From NCBI GenBank assembly GCA_025358255.1, contig JANYKC010000082.1, positions 1 through 64,000 of the forward strand: a stretch of 64,000 nt of DNA. The letters are read 5' to 3'. Below are positions 16,239 through 23,817 of the stretch, piece after piece. A model generated the notes under the pieces. That model saw nothing but the letters and a program-made list of their open reading frames with translations. It ran no database searches and was not told where the DNA came from. The translations under genes were made by a program, and so were the position numbers. The DNA is from Spirochaetaceae bacterium (GTDB lineage: Bacteria > Spirochaetota > Spirochaetia > Treponematales > Rectinemataceae). The first letter of the stretch is position 1; every line of letters begins with the position of its first letter.

Positions 16239-18372
16239 GGCGGCGCCTGGGCATCCACTCCCCTATGGCTCCACGTGGGGGCCCGAAGGAGTAAATTTCT
16301 CGGTCTTTTCACGCAACGCCACGTCAGTGGTCCTGGAGATCTACGCCTTTCCCACGGATGCCCAGCCCGCTTTCAGTTTTCCCCTCGATCCCCACCTGAA
16401 CCATACGGGCGACATCTGGCACATCCAGGTCAGGGGCCTCGAGCCCGGAGCTTTCTATCTATGGCGCGTGGATGGTCCCTTCATTCCGGAGCGTGGCCTT
16501 CGCTTCAACAAGCACAAGGCCCTCCTTGACCCCTACGCGCGCGCGGTGACCGGGAGCCATCTCTGGGACCTGGCGAAGGCCTGCGCCTGGAAAACCGGCT
16601 CCCCCGACCTCGACCTTTCCTTTTCCGAGGAAGACGATGCCGCGGCAATGCCCAGATGCGTGGTCGTGGCCGACGACTTCGACTGGAAGGGGGACCGCCC
16701 CCTCAATTACCCCCTGCGCCACTGTGTCATCTATGAAACCCATGTCCGTGGCCTCTCCCTCCATCCAAGCTCGAAGGTGGCCCATCCTGGGACCTTCCTG
16801 GGTGTGGTGGAGTCCATCCCCTACCTCAAGGACCTGGGTGTTACGAGCCTTGAGCTCCTTCCTGTCCAGGAGTTCGACGAGTTCGAGAATCCCCGCAGCA
16901 ATCCGCGCACGGGAGCCAAGCTTTCGAATTACTGGGGTTATTCCACCCTGGCCTTTTTCGCGCCCAAGGCGAGCTATGCGGCCTGCGGCACGGATGGCGG
17001 CCAGGTGTCCGAGTTCAAGTACATGGTCAGGGAGCTCCATTCCGCCGGCATCGAGGTCATCCTCGATGTGGTTTTCAACCATACCGCAGAGGGCAATGAG
17101 CTTGGACCGACGGTCTGCTTCCGGGGCCTGGACAACTCGATCTACTACATCCTCGACGAGGACAAGAGGCATTACCGCAATTTCTCTGGATGCGGAAACA
17201 CCCTGAACTGCAATCATCCAGTTGTGCGCTCCTTCATCATGGACTGCCTGCGCTATTGGGTCTCCGAGATGCATGTCGATGGCTTTCGCTTCGACCTGGG
17301 GTCCATCCTCGGCCGCGACCAGCAAGGCCGGCTTCTCGAGAACCCGCCCATGATCGAGCAAATCGCCGAGGATCCCCTGCTGCGGCACACCAAGATCATC
17401 GCAGAGGCATGGGACGCGGGCGGTGCCTACCAGGTCGGCTGGTTCCCCGGCGGACGCTGGGCCGAGTGGAACGACCGCTACCGGGACGATGTGCGGCGCT
17501 TCTGGCGCGGCGACGAGCGCTCTGTCCAGGGCTTCGCGACCCGGGTGACGGGCTCCAGCGACCTCTACCTCCGCGACGGGCGCAAACCCTTCCATTCGAT
17601 CAATTATGTGACCTGCCATGACGGTTTCACCCTCAATGACCTCGTAAGCTACAACGGCAAGCACAACGAGGAGAATGGCGAAGGGAATCGCGACGGCAAC
17701 GACTCGAACTTCAGCTTCAACCATGGCTTCGAGGGGCCGTCCACGAATGCCGCCATCATGGCCCTTCGCAATAGGCAGGCCAAGAACTACCTTGCCACCC
17801 TCCTCCTCTCGATAGGCACCCCCATGCTCCTCGGCGGCGACGAATTCCGGCGCAGCCAGGGCGGCAACAACAACGCCTTCTGCCAGAACAACGCCACCAG
17901 TTGGTATGATTTCACTCAGGCCAAGATCCATTCAGGCACATGGCGCTTCGCGAAGGGCCTCATCGCATTGCGACTCCGCCATCCTGCCTTCAGGAGGCCC
18001 GAATTTTTCACCGGAAATGATGCCGACTACAACGCGACCCCGGACATCTCCTGGTTCGACGAGGACGGTAAAAGCCCCGATTGGGCGCGGATTGACAAGC
18101 GAATCGCCTGGCGCCTCGACGGCTCCAAGGCTGACATCCTGGCGGACCGGGATGACAACGACTTTTACCTGATCTGCAACGCGTCGAACGACAGCATTAG
18201 CTTCAAGATCGGGCCAGCCCAGCACGGTAGGATCTGGGCCTTGGCGATGGACACGGCGCGCGAAAGCCCGAAGGATCTCCTGGAGCCGGGCAAAGAGGAG
18301 CCGATCAATCCGCAATCCTGCTTTGTGGCCGCCGCCCACTCCTTCATCCTGCTGCTCTCCAGGGAGGGCTAA
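16228..18372 (+). CDS. glgX: Glycogen debranching enzyme (isoamylase type)
   Basis: A 714-residue GH13 enzyme that cleaves alpha-1,6 branches of glycogen or limit dextrins. The N-terminal carbohydrate-binding domain has YGSTWGPEGVNFSVFSRNA. The catalytic barrel shows DVVFNHTAEGNE, DGFRFDLGSILGRD with the nucleophile aspartate, IAEAWDAGG with the acid glutamate, and VTCHDGFTLNDLVSYNGKHN. MLLGGDEFRRSQGGNNNAFCQ is typical of GlgX. Why it sits at the end of a fab operon is unclear; the 11-bp overlap with fabF points to coupled translation. No other glycogen gene is present in the window. Confidence 0.94.
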   Translation: MAYEAAPGHPLPYGSTWGPEGVNFSVFSRNATSVVLEIYAFPTDAQPAFSFPLDPHLNHTGDIWHIQVRGLEPGAFYLWRVDGPFIPERGLRFNKHKALLDPYARAVTGSHLWDLAKACAWKTGSPDLDLSFSEEDDAAAMPRCVVVADDFDWKGDRPLNYPLRHCVIYETHVRGLSLHPSSKVAHPGTFLGVVESIPYLKDLGVTSLELLPVQEFDEFENPRSNPRTGAKLSNYWGYSTLAFFAPKASYAACGTDGGQVSEFKYMVRELHSAGIEVILDVVFNHTAEGNELGPTVCFRGLDNSIYYILDEDKRHYRNFSGCGNTLNCNHPVVRSFIMDCLRYWVSEMHVDGFRFDLGSILGRDQQGRLLENPPMIEQIAEDPLLRHTKIIAEAWDAGGAYQVGWFPGGRWAEWNDRYRDDVRRFWRGDERSVQGFATRVTGSSDLYLRDGRKPFHSINYVTCHDGFTLNDLVSYNGKHNEENGEGNRDGNDSNFSFNHGFEGPSTNAAIMALRNRQAKNYLATLLLSIGTPMLLGGDEFRRSQGGNNNAFCQNNATSWYDFTQAKIHSGTWRFAKGLIALRLRHPAFRRPEFFTGNDADYNATPDISWFDEDGKSPDWARIDKRIAWRLDGSKADILADRDDNDFYLICNASNDSISFKIGPAQHGRIWALAMDTARESPKDLLEPGKEEPINPQSCFVAAAHSFILLLSREG

Positions 18373-18447
18373 AGGCGGCGCGGCTGAAAGCGCCTTTCGC
18401 GCGGGCCTCGGCTTGCCTTTGCGGCGACTCCTATGTACTTTCCATAT

Positions 18448-19086
18448 ATGGCCGCCAGAAGAAAGAGCGAAGCGTCGCTGGATTTTGAACGAGGGGTCCG
18501 CGAGCTCACCAGACACCGACCGGACCTAGCGCTCCGCCTTTTTCGTGAGGCGGTGGACTCTTGTCCGGCCGGAAAAACCTCACTGCTGGAAAAGCGCCTC
18601 TATTGGCTTTCCATTGCGCTCTTGCGGCTTGACCAGCCTGAACTGGCGCTGAAAAGCCTCGCATCGGCTCGAAAAATCAAGCCTCGTGGCCATTCGGCAA
18701 AGCTGTTCGCCCGGCGGGTGAATGAATACGGGATGACCCGTCGCTCCTGCTCCGACTTGGATGATTTCTACGCCTTTTTTTCCGTCCAGACCTGTCTTTT
18801 CCTGGCCTCGCGGGCAGCAAAGCGCTTTTCCTGCGACGAGGAAAAAGACACGGTGACGCGGCTGATCGCCTTCGCCTGGCAAGAACTGAAGAAGTCGGGT
18901 CGCCTTGCGGACAAGAGATCCAAGGAAAGGCTTGCGCTTTTCCGCGACTGGCCAAAGGTCTTTCCGAGTTTCATGTCGGGCAGCGGTCACATCCCCCGCC
19001 CTATGACCGGCGCCAGTCGCTGTGAAGGCAAGGTGGTCAATTTCCGCCGCGTGGATCGATGCGAAGGTGGAGAAAGCAAGGCTTAG
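18448..19086 (+). CDS. TPR-like conserved hypothetical protein
   Basis: A 212-residue basic, helical protein. The first half (ELTRHRPDLALRLFREAVDS, LYWLSIALLRLDQPELALKS) looks like two or three tetratricopeptide-like repeats; the second half shows no motif I know. There is no signal peptide. The start is uncertain: ATG at 18448 is preferred, an ATG at 18433 is also in frame, and neither has a ribosome binding site. TGTACT at 18434-18439 would place transcription start near 18446, so a leaderless mRNA is possible. It follows glgX by 75 bp and precedes the sigma-factor control region. Confidence 0.6.
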   Translation: MAARRKSEASLDFERGVRELTRHRPDLALRLFREAVDSCPAGKTSLLEKRLYWLSIALLRLDQPELALKSLASARKIKPRGHSAKLFARRVNEYGMTRRSCSDLDDFYAFFSVQTCLFLASRAAKRFSCDEEKDTVTRLIAFAWQELKKSGRLADKRSKERLALFRDWPKVFPSFMSGSGHIPRPMTGASRCEGKVVNFRRVDRCEGGESKA

Positions 19087-19132
19087 CCCTCGGCCTGTGG
19101 CCCTTGGACACAGTTGGCATATCGATCCGCCT

Positions 19133-19155
19133 TACTGTATCCAAAAGAAACAGTA
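19133..19155. promoter_or_regulatory. Inverted repeat in sigma-54 upstream region
   Basis: TACTGT (19133-19138) and ACAGTA (19150-19155) form a 6-bp inverted repeat with an 11-bp spacer, about 260-280 bp before the predicted transcription start of the sigma factor gene. It could be a distal activator site, but arms this short arise often by chance. Confidence 0.25.
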
Positions 19156-19274
19156 TTATCCCCTGTTCCGTCAGTAGCGTGTCCGCAATATCCAGACAAG
19201 GTGATTTCCCTTATTGTCTCGGGCTCGGACCAAGGCGAGCAAATCCTGACGGTAGTCGCTCTGCCAGCTTGTTG

Positions 19275-19316
19275 ATTTTGTTGGGTATTTAGTAAATCCT
19301 TTTACGAAAACAAAAT
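19275..19316. promoter_or_regulatory. Nested inverted repeats, candidate enhancer-binding-protein site
   Basis: ATTTTGTT (19275-19282) and AACAAAAT (19309-19316) are perfect inverted arms, and between them GTAAA (19292-19296) and TTTAC (19301-19305) form a second, centred pair. The centre lies about 115-120 bp upstream of the predicted sigma-54 start point, the usual distance for activator binding. AT-rich compared with its surroundings. Confidence 0.45.
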
Positions 19317-19386
19317 AGATGAAATTTCACTTGCGCTTTCTCACTTGGGAACCTATCGGGTATTTCCTCTGGTTAATATTTGGGAA

Positions 19387-19403
19387 TTGGCACGCTATTT
19401 GCT
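19387..19403 (+). promoter_or_regulatory. Sigma-54 (-24/-12) promoter
   Basis: TTGGCACG at 19387-19394, four bases, then TTGCT at 19399-19403. The invariant GG (19389-19390) and GC (19401-19402) are exactly 10 bp apart, and every position of the YTGGCACG-N4-TTGCW consensus is met. Transcription would start near 19414, giving a leader of about 17 nt that carries GGAGG. It drives the sigma-70-family gene at 19431. Confidence 0.85.
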
Positions 19404-19430
19404 TAGTGATAAGTGCTACCGGAGGCGACC

Positions 19431-20312
19431 ATGAACAAGATCAAGAACGCGAAAAGTGCCTGCCTGAACGAGAACAGTGATTGCGAGGAAAATGTCCTTT
19501 CCATCTACCTCAAGGAAATAAACCGCATCCCCCTCCTCACCAGGATGGAGGAAGATACTTACGCCCGCGCCGCCAAGAAAGGCGAAAAGCGGGCCGTCGA
19601 TATGCTGGTCAAGGCCAACCTCCGCTTTGTGGTAAATGTCGCGAAAAAGTACCAGAATCAGGGATTGCCGCTTTCTGACCTTATCTCCGAAGGGAACATC
19701 GGCCTCATGAACGCCATCGACCGATACGATGTCGACAAAGGCTACCACTTCATTTCCTACGCTGTCTGGTGGATCCGCCAGGCCATCCTCAAGGCAATCT
19801 GCGAAAAGTCCCGCATGATCCGTCTCCCCCTCAACCGAGCCAACGAGCTTGTGCAGATCGAAAAGGCCAGGAAAATGCTCGAAGGCGCGCGCACCGAGGA
19901 CGAGGAGATACGCGAGATCGCACGCCTCCTCAATATGGATTCTGACCATGTCGCCGACCTCGTCGCCGTCAGCCGCGAGCTTATCTCCCTGGAGACCCCT
20001 GTTTTTGATGAGCGCGATTCCTCTGTAGTTGGGGATTTCGTCGAAAACAGCGCATATACCTCTCCTGAGGAGTATGTGGTCGACGAGAACCTGAAGTCGG
20101 ATATCAACGCTGTCCTCCATACCCTTACCGACAAGGAACGGGAAGTGATCGAGTATCGCTTTGGCCTTAGCGGTCGCCGTGCCATGAGCCTCAAAGAGAT
20201 CGGGGACCGGTTCAGCCTTACCAAGGAAAGGATCAGGCAGATCGAGAAGAATGCGCTGAAGCGCCTGTCCCAGCCCAACCGCGCGGAGCTCCTCGAGGAT
20301 TACGTCGCCTGA
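19431..20312 (+). CDS. Sigma-70 family RNA polymerase sigma factor (group 2, RpoS/RpoD-like)
   Basis: A 293-residue sigma factor without region 1.1. Region 1.2 starts at about residue 20 (NVLSIYLKEINRIPLLTRMEE). Region 2 is very well kept: ANLRFVVNVAKKYQNQGLPL, DLISEGNIGLMNAIDRYD, then FISYAVWWIRQAI with the -10-reading helix. Region 3 (residues about 140-215) and region 4 with the -35-reading helix LKEIGDRFSLTKERIRQIE complete it. It is too short for the primary sigma, so I call it a group 2 factor. The ATG at 19431 follows GGAGG by 5 nt. Its sigma-54 promoter suggests a relay from RpoN to this factor, as known for rpoS of Borrelia. A strong terminator follows. Confidence 0.88.
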   Translation: MNKIKNAKSACLNENSDCEENVLSIYLKEINRIPLLTRMEEDTYARAAKKGEKRAVDMLVKANLRFVVNVAKKYQNQGLPLSDLISEGNIGLMNAIDRYDVDKGYHFISYAVWWIRQAILKAICEKSRMIRLPLNRANELVQIEKARKMLEGARTEDEEIREIARLLNMDSDHVADLVAVSRELISLETPVFDERDSSVVGDFVENSAYTSPEEYVVDENLKSDINAVLHTLTDKEREVIEYRFGLSGRRAMSLKEIGDRFSLTKERIRQIEKNALKRLSQPNRAELLEDYVA

Positions 20313-20336
20313 CCTTGGCTTTTATTGGTGCCAGAG

Positions 20337-20365
20337 GGAGCTGCCGATCGGGCGGCTCCTTTTTT
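20337..20365 (+). terminator. Rho-independent terminator of the sigma factor gene
   Basis: A 9-bp stem, GGAGCTGCC (20337-20345) with GGCGGCTCC (20351-20359, one G-U pair), loop GATCG, followed by six T. It lies 25 bp after the stop codon. Confidence 0.88.
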
Positions 20366-20535
20366 GGTCCAAGCTTTTAGCCTAAGCAAAAACAATGTGG
20401 CGCGGATCCTGGCGGTATATGGCAGCAGGTGGTGCGCTGCGCTCAACCCCCTGCCGTCGCCCGCCGCGCCACTTTGCCTCACATGGCCTGGGGCGGAGTT
20501 TGACCCATGAGGCGGCTTTCCGGGTCGGTCAACAA

Positions 20536-20572
20536 TCACGAAAGGATAGGTGGGACATATTCCTCTTCGTGA
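20536..20572 (-). terminator. Stem-loop downstream of the tldD operon
   Basis: TCACGAAAGGA (20536-20546) pairs with TCCTCTTCGTGA (20561-20572) through one bulged base. It lies 24 bp beyond the minus-strand stop of the pmbA-like gene. The run after the stem on that strand is only TTGTT, so termination is uncertain. The rest of 20366-20595 shows no gene or signal I can support. Confidence 0.35.
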
Positions 20573-20595
20573 AAAACGGAGAGGGTGCCTTGCTG

Positions 20596-21942
20596 CTATT
20601 CGGCGCCGGTGATCGAGACTTTGGGGAGGAGGAGGGAGGAGGGGCCGAACATGGGTCCGGAAAGGGAAAGGGCATTAGAAAGGCGGATGCCGTCGCGGTT
20701 CTCGAAAAGGTTGCCGGTGATCGAGCCACCCCGAACGGGACGGCGGGTCTTGCCGTCGGAGAGCCAGGCCAGGCGGATTTCCGCGCCAAAATCGCCTGAG
20801 TCCGCGGCGACGCCGAAGTCGGAAAAATAAGCCACTTCGAGGTGGGGAATCGATCGGAGCGCGGATTCTGAGTGGGAGCCAGGCGCGACGGAAAAAAGGG
20901 GATAGTCACCCCGAACGGGGAGGCCAAGCCAGGTGGCGTACCGCGAAGGACCGACAAAATCCTTGACGATGCCCTGTTCGCAGAGGACGACGCGTGAGAG
21001 CCCGCAGCCTTCCGGATCGCATGGCGCAGAGTCGGGGTGGCCCAGGAGTTCGGACTCCGCAGAAATGGTAAGGAGGTCGCCACCATTCGCGGCAAGGGTG
21101 GATGGGTCCTGGACAGCGCCGCCCATGGAAAAGGGCGAGGACTTGGAATAGACGCGGGCGAGGTTGCAGTTTGTGAACCAATACCCGAGGACATCCGCGG
21201 CGGCGGCGCCGGTGAGGATAAGGGGGAGGTCGATGCCCGACGGCAAGGCGGCCGCGACCGCCCTGTCCTGGACAAGGGCAAGTCGCTTGGCCGTTTCGAG
21301 TTCGAAGCGGGCAAAATCCGGCTCGCTGAACGAGAAAGCGTCGGTCAGCTCGACCTTGCCTTCCTTGCCTTCCTTGCCTTCCGCTTCCACGGTGAACTCG
21401 ACATATCCACGCCATGCCGAAAAGCTCGCTTCGAGGCCTCTGGAGTTGAGTATCCTCGTTTCCCGACGCGAGAGGAAAAGCTCCAGGGAATTGACGCGGG
21501 CTTCCGGATCTTCGGCCCTTGCGCGATCGCGGACCTGGCCACGATAGAAGGCGGAGCGGAGCAAAGGCATCCATTCGGCCGGTTCCCGGCCTTCGAAGGC
21601 GCTCGGCCTCCGCGTTTCGGAGGTGACGGCTTCAGGGAGAGGATACCAGGGATTGTGCGATTTCGACGCGGCGAAGACTGCCCGGGAAACGACAGTCGCC
21701 AGTTCCGCCGCGGCCATGGTCGGATGAATGGAGACCGCAGCCTCGCCTCGAAGCCGCTTGCCATCCCGCTCGGTGTCCACGTAGACCACGAGGCGATAAT
21801 CGATCGCCTCCACGTGTCGGCTCATGTCGAGGCTTTCCCTTACAAGGAAATACTCCGATCCCGAGCGGCGCAACTCGGATAGCCGCCAATCCGAGACACC
21901 GGGGCAGTCGGCCAAGGCCGCGATTACAGCTTCGATCATCAT
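20596..21942 (-). CDS. TldD/PmbA family protein, PmbA (TldE)-like partner
   Basis: A 448-residue member of the modulator-of-gyrase peptidase family. It lacks the HExxxH zinc motif, as expected for the PmbA/TldE subunit, which forms a complex with TldD and helps cleave small peptides such as antitoxins and peptide precursors. Family marks include ILTGAAAADVLGYWF, SKSSPF, GGSITGNLFE and the C-terminal GPSSLLLPKVSITG. The ATG at 21942 overlaps the tldD stop. A much longer extension upstream would run through tldD and is rejected. EGKEGKEGK near residue 190 is a small three-fold charged repeat. Confidence 0.82.
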   Translation of the reverse strand: MMIEAVIAALADCPGVSDWRLSELRRSGSEYFLVRESLDMSRHVEAIDYRLVVYVDTERDGKRLRGEAAVSIHPTMAAAELATVVSRAVFAASKSHNPWYPLPEAVTSETRRPSAFEGREPAEWMPLLRSAFYRGQVRDRARAEDPEARVNSLELFLSRRETRILNSRGLEASFSAWRGYVEFTVEAEGKEGKEGKVELTDAFSFSEPDFARFELETAKRLALVQDRAVAAALPSGIDLPLILTGAAAADVLGYWFTNCNLARVYSKSSPFSMGGAVQDPSTLAANGGDLLTISAESELLGHPDSAPCDPEGCGLSRVVLCEQGIVKDFVGPSRYATWLGLPVRGDYPLFSVAPGSHSESALRSIPHLEVAYFSDFGVAADSGDFGAEIRLAWLSDGKTRRPVRGGSITGNLFENRDGIRLSNALSLSGPMFGPSSLLLPKVSITGAE

Positions 21943-23354
21943 CCGAGGTTCATCCTTGTCTTGACGCAGGGACCGCCCGAGGAAACCTTGACGAATTCCT
22001 TGTAGCCCTTTCCACAGGCTCCGGAGCCCGAAAGCTCGAAGTCGCTCGAAATCATGCTGATCGCGCCCAGGACGTCGGGCACGTAGCCAGAACAGAAGAC
22101 AGGGGACGCGATCCGACCCGTCAAGGCGCCATCCTTGATTTCCTTGCCGATCAACGCCACGAGCTGGATGCCCCAATTCCGCGGGTCTTCCATTCCGGAA
22201 TCGAGGCGATCGAGAAGCCAACCATGCCTTGTGGACGCTATCATGTCGTCCAGGCTTGCCGCGCCTGAAGCGAAGTACGTATTGGTCATGCGGGCGTAAG
22301 CCTTGTGATCGTAGGCTTGGCGCCGGCCATTGCCAGTCAGGGGAAAGCCGAGTTCGAGGGCCGAAAGTCCGTCGGAAAAGGCGCCGACCAGGATTCCATC
22401 CTTGATGACCTCGGTTTTCGTGCCGAAGTTGCCTTCGTCGTCAAATAGGAATGAACCGACATGGCTGGTGCCCGATGCCCCGTCGTACATATTGACGATG
22501 GGACTGGCAACCCGTTTGCCGAAATACTCGGCGGCCTTGGCCCTTTTTTTCGCGAACATGTCAAGTTCGACCCCGTGGCCGAAAGCTTCATGGGCTAAGG
22601 TTCCGGCCATGTCAGGGCAGAGGATGACATCATATTCGCCTGGCTCTACATGTCCGGCTTCGAGCAGGTCGCTCATCTCGGTGGCGAGGCCGGGAAGCTC
22701 CGGCTCGAGCAGATCAAGCACCTCAAGGCCGAGCAGACCCGACGCGACCCGGTAGGAGGACTTGGCCAACCCGGCCCGGCGGGCCACGCCGAAAAGATAG
22801 GCTTGGGACCAGTCGAAGCACTGGAACAGGTCTCGCCCGGGGCTGATAAAGCACCTCGATACTCGGACAAAATCCGCTCTGGCCATGGCGGATACGACGC
22901 CAGGAGCTCCAAGAAGCTTGTCCCGTATCGCTGCCAATCGGGCAAGGCAGGGTTCGGGATCGGCGCTCAGCGCGTCAATCGCGACTCTGCCAATAAATCG
23001 CTGTTCTGCGACTTCATCCGGAAGGGGAGGATAGAGCTTACCCCCGGCTTGTGCCGAAATAAGGGCATCCAGGCGCTCCCCGATTCGGCGACTGGTTTCG
23101 GCGACGTCCCCGAGCTCCTCATTGAAGGAGTATTCAACGACCAAGCCCTTCGACTGCGCGCGCGCCACAAAGCCACGCTGGATCCACATTGGTTCGCTCG
23201 CCGATGTCTCGCCCGGCACCGCGCGGCAGGAAAAGCCTGAATCGTCGGTGCCAAGGACGGAAATATAGTCGAAATGTCTCGAAAGCACGGCGACGATGGC
23301 TTCCAGGGGAGAGCGCATTGATTCAAGCCAGGGGCTCGGTGAACATTCCGGCAT
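21939..23354 (-). CDS. tldD: TldD-type metallopeptidase
   Basis: A 471-residue TldD-like peptidase. The zinc motif HEAFGH is at residues 255-260, and the C-terminal domain has SGYVPDVLGAISMISSDFEL and GACGKGYKEFVKVSSGGP. With its PmbA-like partner it would form the hetero-oligomeric protease. Start at 23354 (MPECSPSPW) follows AAGGAG at good spacing; an upstream in-frame start lacks likeness. Substrates are unknown: no leader peptide, microcin or toxin-antitoxin gene is nearby. The promoter region abuts the tRNA-Gly promoter pointing the other way. Confidence 0.88.
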   Translation of the reverse strand: MPECSPSPWLESMRSPLEAIVAVLSRHFDYISVLGTDDSGFSCRAVPGETSASEPMWIQRGFVARAQSKGLVVEYSFNEELGDVAETSRRIGERLDALISAQAGGKLYPPLPDEVAEQRFIGRVAIDALSADPEPCLARLAAIRDKLLGAPGVVSAMARADFVRVSRCFISPGRDLFQCFDWSQAYLFGVARRAGLAKSSYRVASGLLGLEVLDLLEPELPGLATEMSDLLEAGHVEPGEYDVILCPDMAGTLAHEAFGHGVELDMFAKKRAKAAEYFGKRVASPIVNMYDGASGTSHVGSFLFDDEGNFGTKTEVIKDGILVGAFSDGLSALELGFPLTGNGRRQAYDHKAYARMTNTYFASGAASLDDMIASTRHGWLLDRLDSGMEDPRNWGIQLVALIGKEIKDGALTGRIASPVFCSGYVPDVLGAISMISSDFELSGSGACGKGYKEFVKVSSGGPCVKTRMNLG

Positions 23355-23420
23355 GAAGGCTCCTTTTTCGTGAGCATCATAACGCAGGCATCCTTGATCG
23401 CGCCACTGCCATCGGCAGTC

Positions 23421-23449
23421 TTGACTGCCTCCCCTATCACGGCTATATT
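23421..23449 (+). promoter_or_regulatory. Sigma-70 promoter of tRNA-Gly
   Basis: TTGACT (23421-23426), 17 bp, TATATT (23444-23449). Transcription would begin near 23456, about 32 nt before the mature tRNA. Five of six bases match consensus in each hexamer. Confidence 0.7.
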
Positions 23450-23487
23450 TTTGCTTCAAGCAGCTAGCCCTGCGAATAGTTGCATCC

Positions 23488-23558
23488 GCGCCTGTCGTAT
23501 ACCGGTATTACCCGAGCTTCCCAAGCTCGTGAAGTGGGTTCGACTCCCATCAGGCGCT
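23488..23558 (+). tRNA. tRNA-Gly (anticodon CCC)
   Basis: A 71-nt tRNA. Acceptor GCGCCTG (23488-23494) pairs with CAGGCGC (23551-23557), discriminator T. The anticodon stem CGAGC/GCTCG encloses TTCCCAA with anticodon CCC at 23520-23522, reading GGG. The T arm GTGGG-TTCGACT-CCCAT is at 23534-23550. The D stem is short, with GGT in the loop. The 3' CCA is not encoded (next bases are GAA). A promoter and a long terminator frame it as a single-gene transcript. Confidence 0.95.
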
Positions 23559-23601
23559 GAAAAAAGAAGACCCTGGCCATGCGCTAGGGTTTTCTTTTTT
23601 C
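23559..23601 (+). terminator. Long A/T-rich terminator hairpin after tRNA-Gly
   Basis: GAAAAAAGAAGACCCT (23559-23574) pairs with AGGGTTTTCTTTTTTC (23586-23601), a 16-bp stem with a single G-U wobble and an 11-nt loop. The arms end in A and T runs on either side, so it can stop transcription from both directions. Confidence 0.85.
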
Positions 23602-23604
23602 AAT

Positions 23605-23627
23605 AGGCGCTGATGGGAGTCGAAGGG
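23605..23627 (-). repeat. Inverted partial copy of the tRNA-Gly 3' end
   Basis: The 13 bases GATGGGAGTCGAA (23612-23624) are the exact reverse complement of the tRNA T-arm and acceptor bases at 23539-23551; the flanking AGGCGC differs from a perfect copy only by a one-base shift. Read on the minus strand it looks like the last 20 or so bases of a tRNA without the rest. It may be a tRNA relic, an attachment-site remnant, or the edge of the palindromic element that follows. Confidence 0.6.
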
Positions 23628-23730
23628 AAGGCGCTCCGCGAGGCGCCCGAGCATTTGAGGGCGACTCGCGGTCGAGCCGGCAAGGAGCGCGCGAGACATC
23701 GAGCGCGCGAGCCGGCGAGAGCGCCTTCCC
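23625..23730. other. Y-shaped GC-rich palindromic element (structured RNA or small mobile repeat)
   Basis: An outer 12-bp perfect stem, GGGAAGGCGCTC (23625-23636) with GAGCGCCTTCCC (23719-23730), encloses two hairpins. The first is CGCGAG-G-CGCCC (23637-23648) against GGGCG-A-CTCGCG (23659-23670). The second is GCCGGC (23676-23681) and GCGCGC (23687-23692) against GCGCGC (23703-23708) and GCCGGC (23711-23716). The result is a three-way junction. All reading frames are open and arginine/alanine-rich across it, which is a side effect of the composition. 23731-23800 continues with short GC-rich palindromic pieces. Confidence 0.6.
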
Positions 23731-23805
23731 CGGCCCGAAGGCCCGAGCCAAGGAAGGCGAGGGCCGCGGCGATAGCCGACGAAGGCGATGAAGACATTTT
23801 ATGGC

Positions 23806-23811
23806 TATACT
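23806..23811 (+). promoter_or_regulatory. -10 element just before the secreted phosphatase gene
   Basis: TATACT ends 6 nt before the ATG at 23818, with no ribosome binding site between. This suggests a leaderless mRNA. No convincing -35 hexamer is seen at 16-18 bp. Confidence 0.35.
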
Positions 23812-23817
23812 TGAGAT

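Noticed and set aside
19059..19292. Small gene in the gap before the sigma factor
   Set aside because: It overlaps the end of the TPR-like gene in another frame, has no ribosome binding site or likeness, and lies in the promoter region.
20395..20799. Open frame downstream of the sigma factor
   Set aside because: It runs into the 3' end of the pmbA-like gene on the opposite strand, shows low-complexity composition and has no ribosome binding site.
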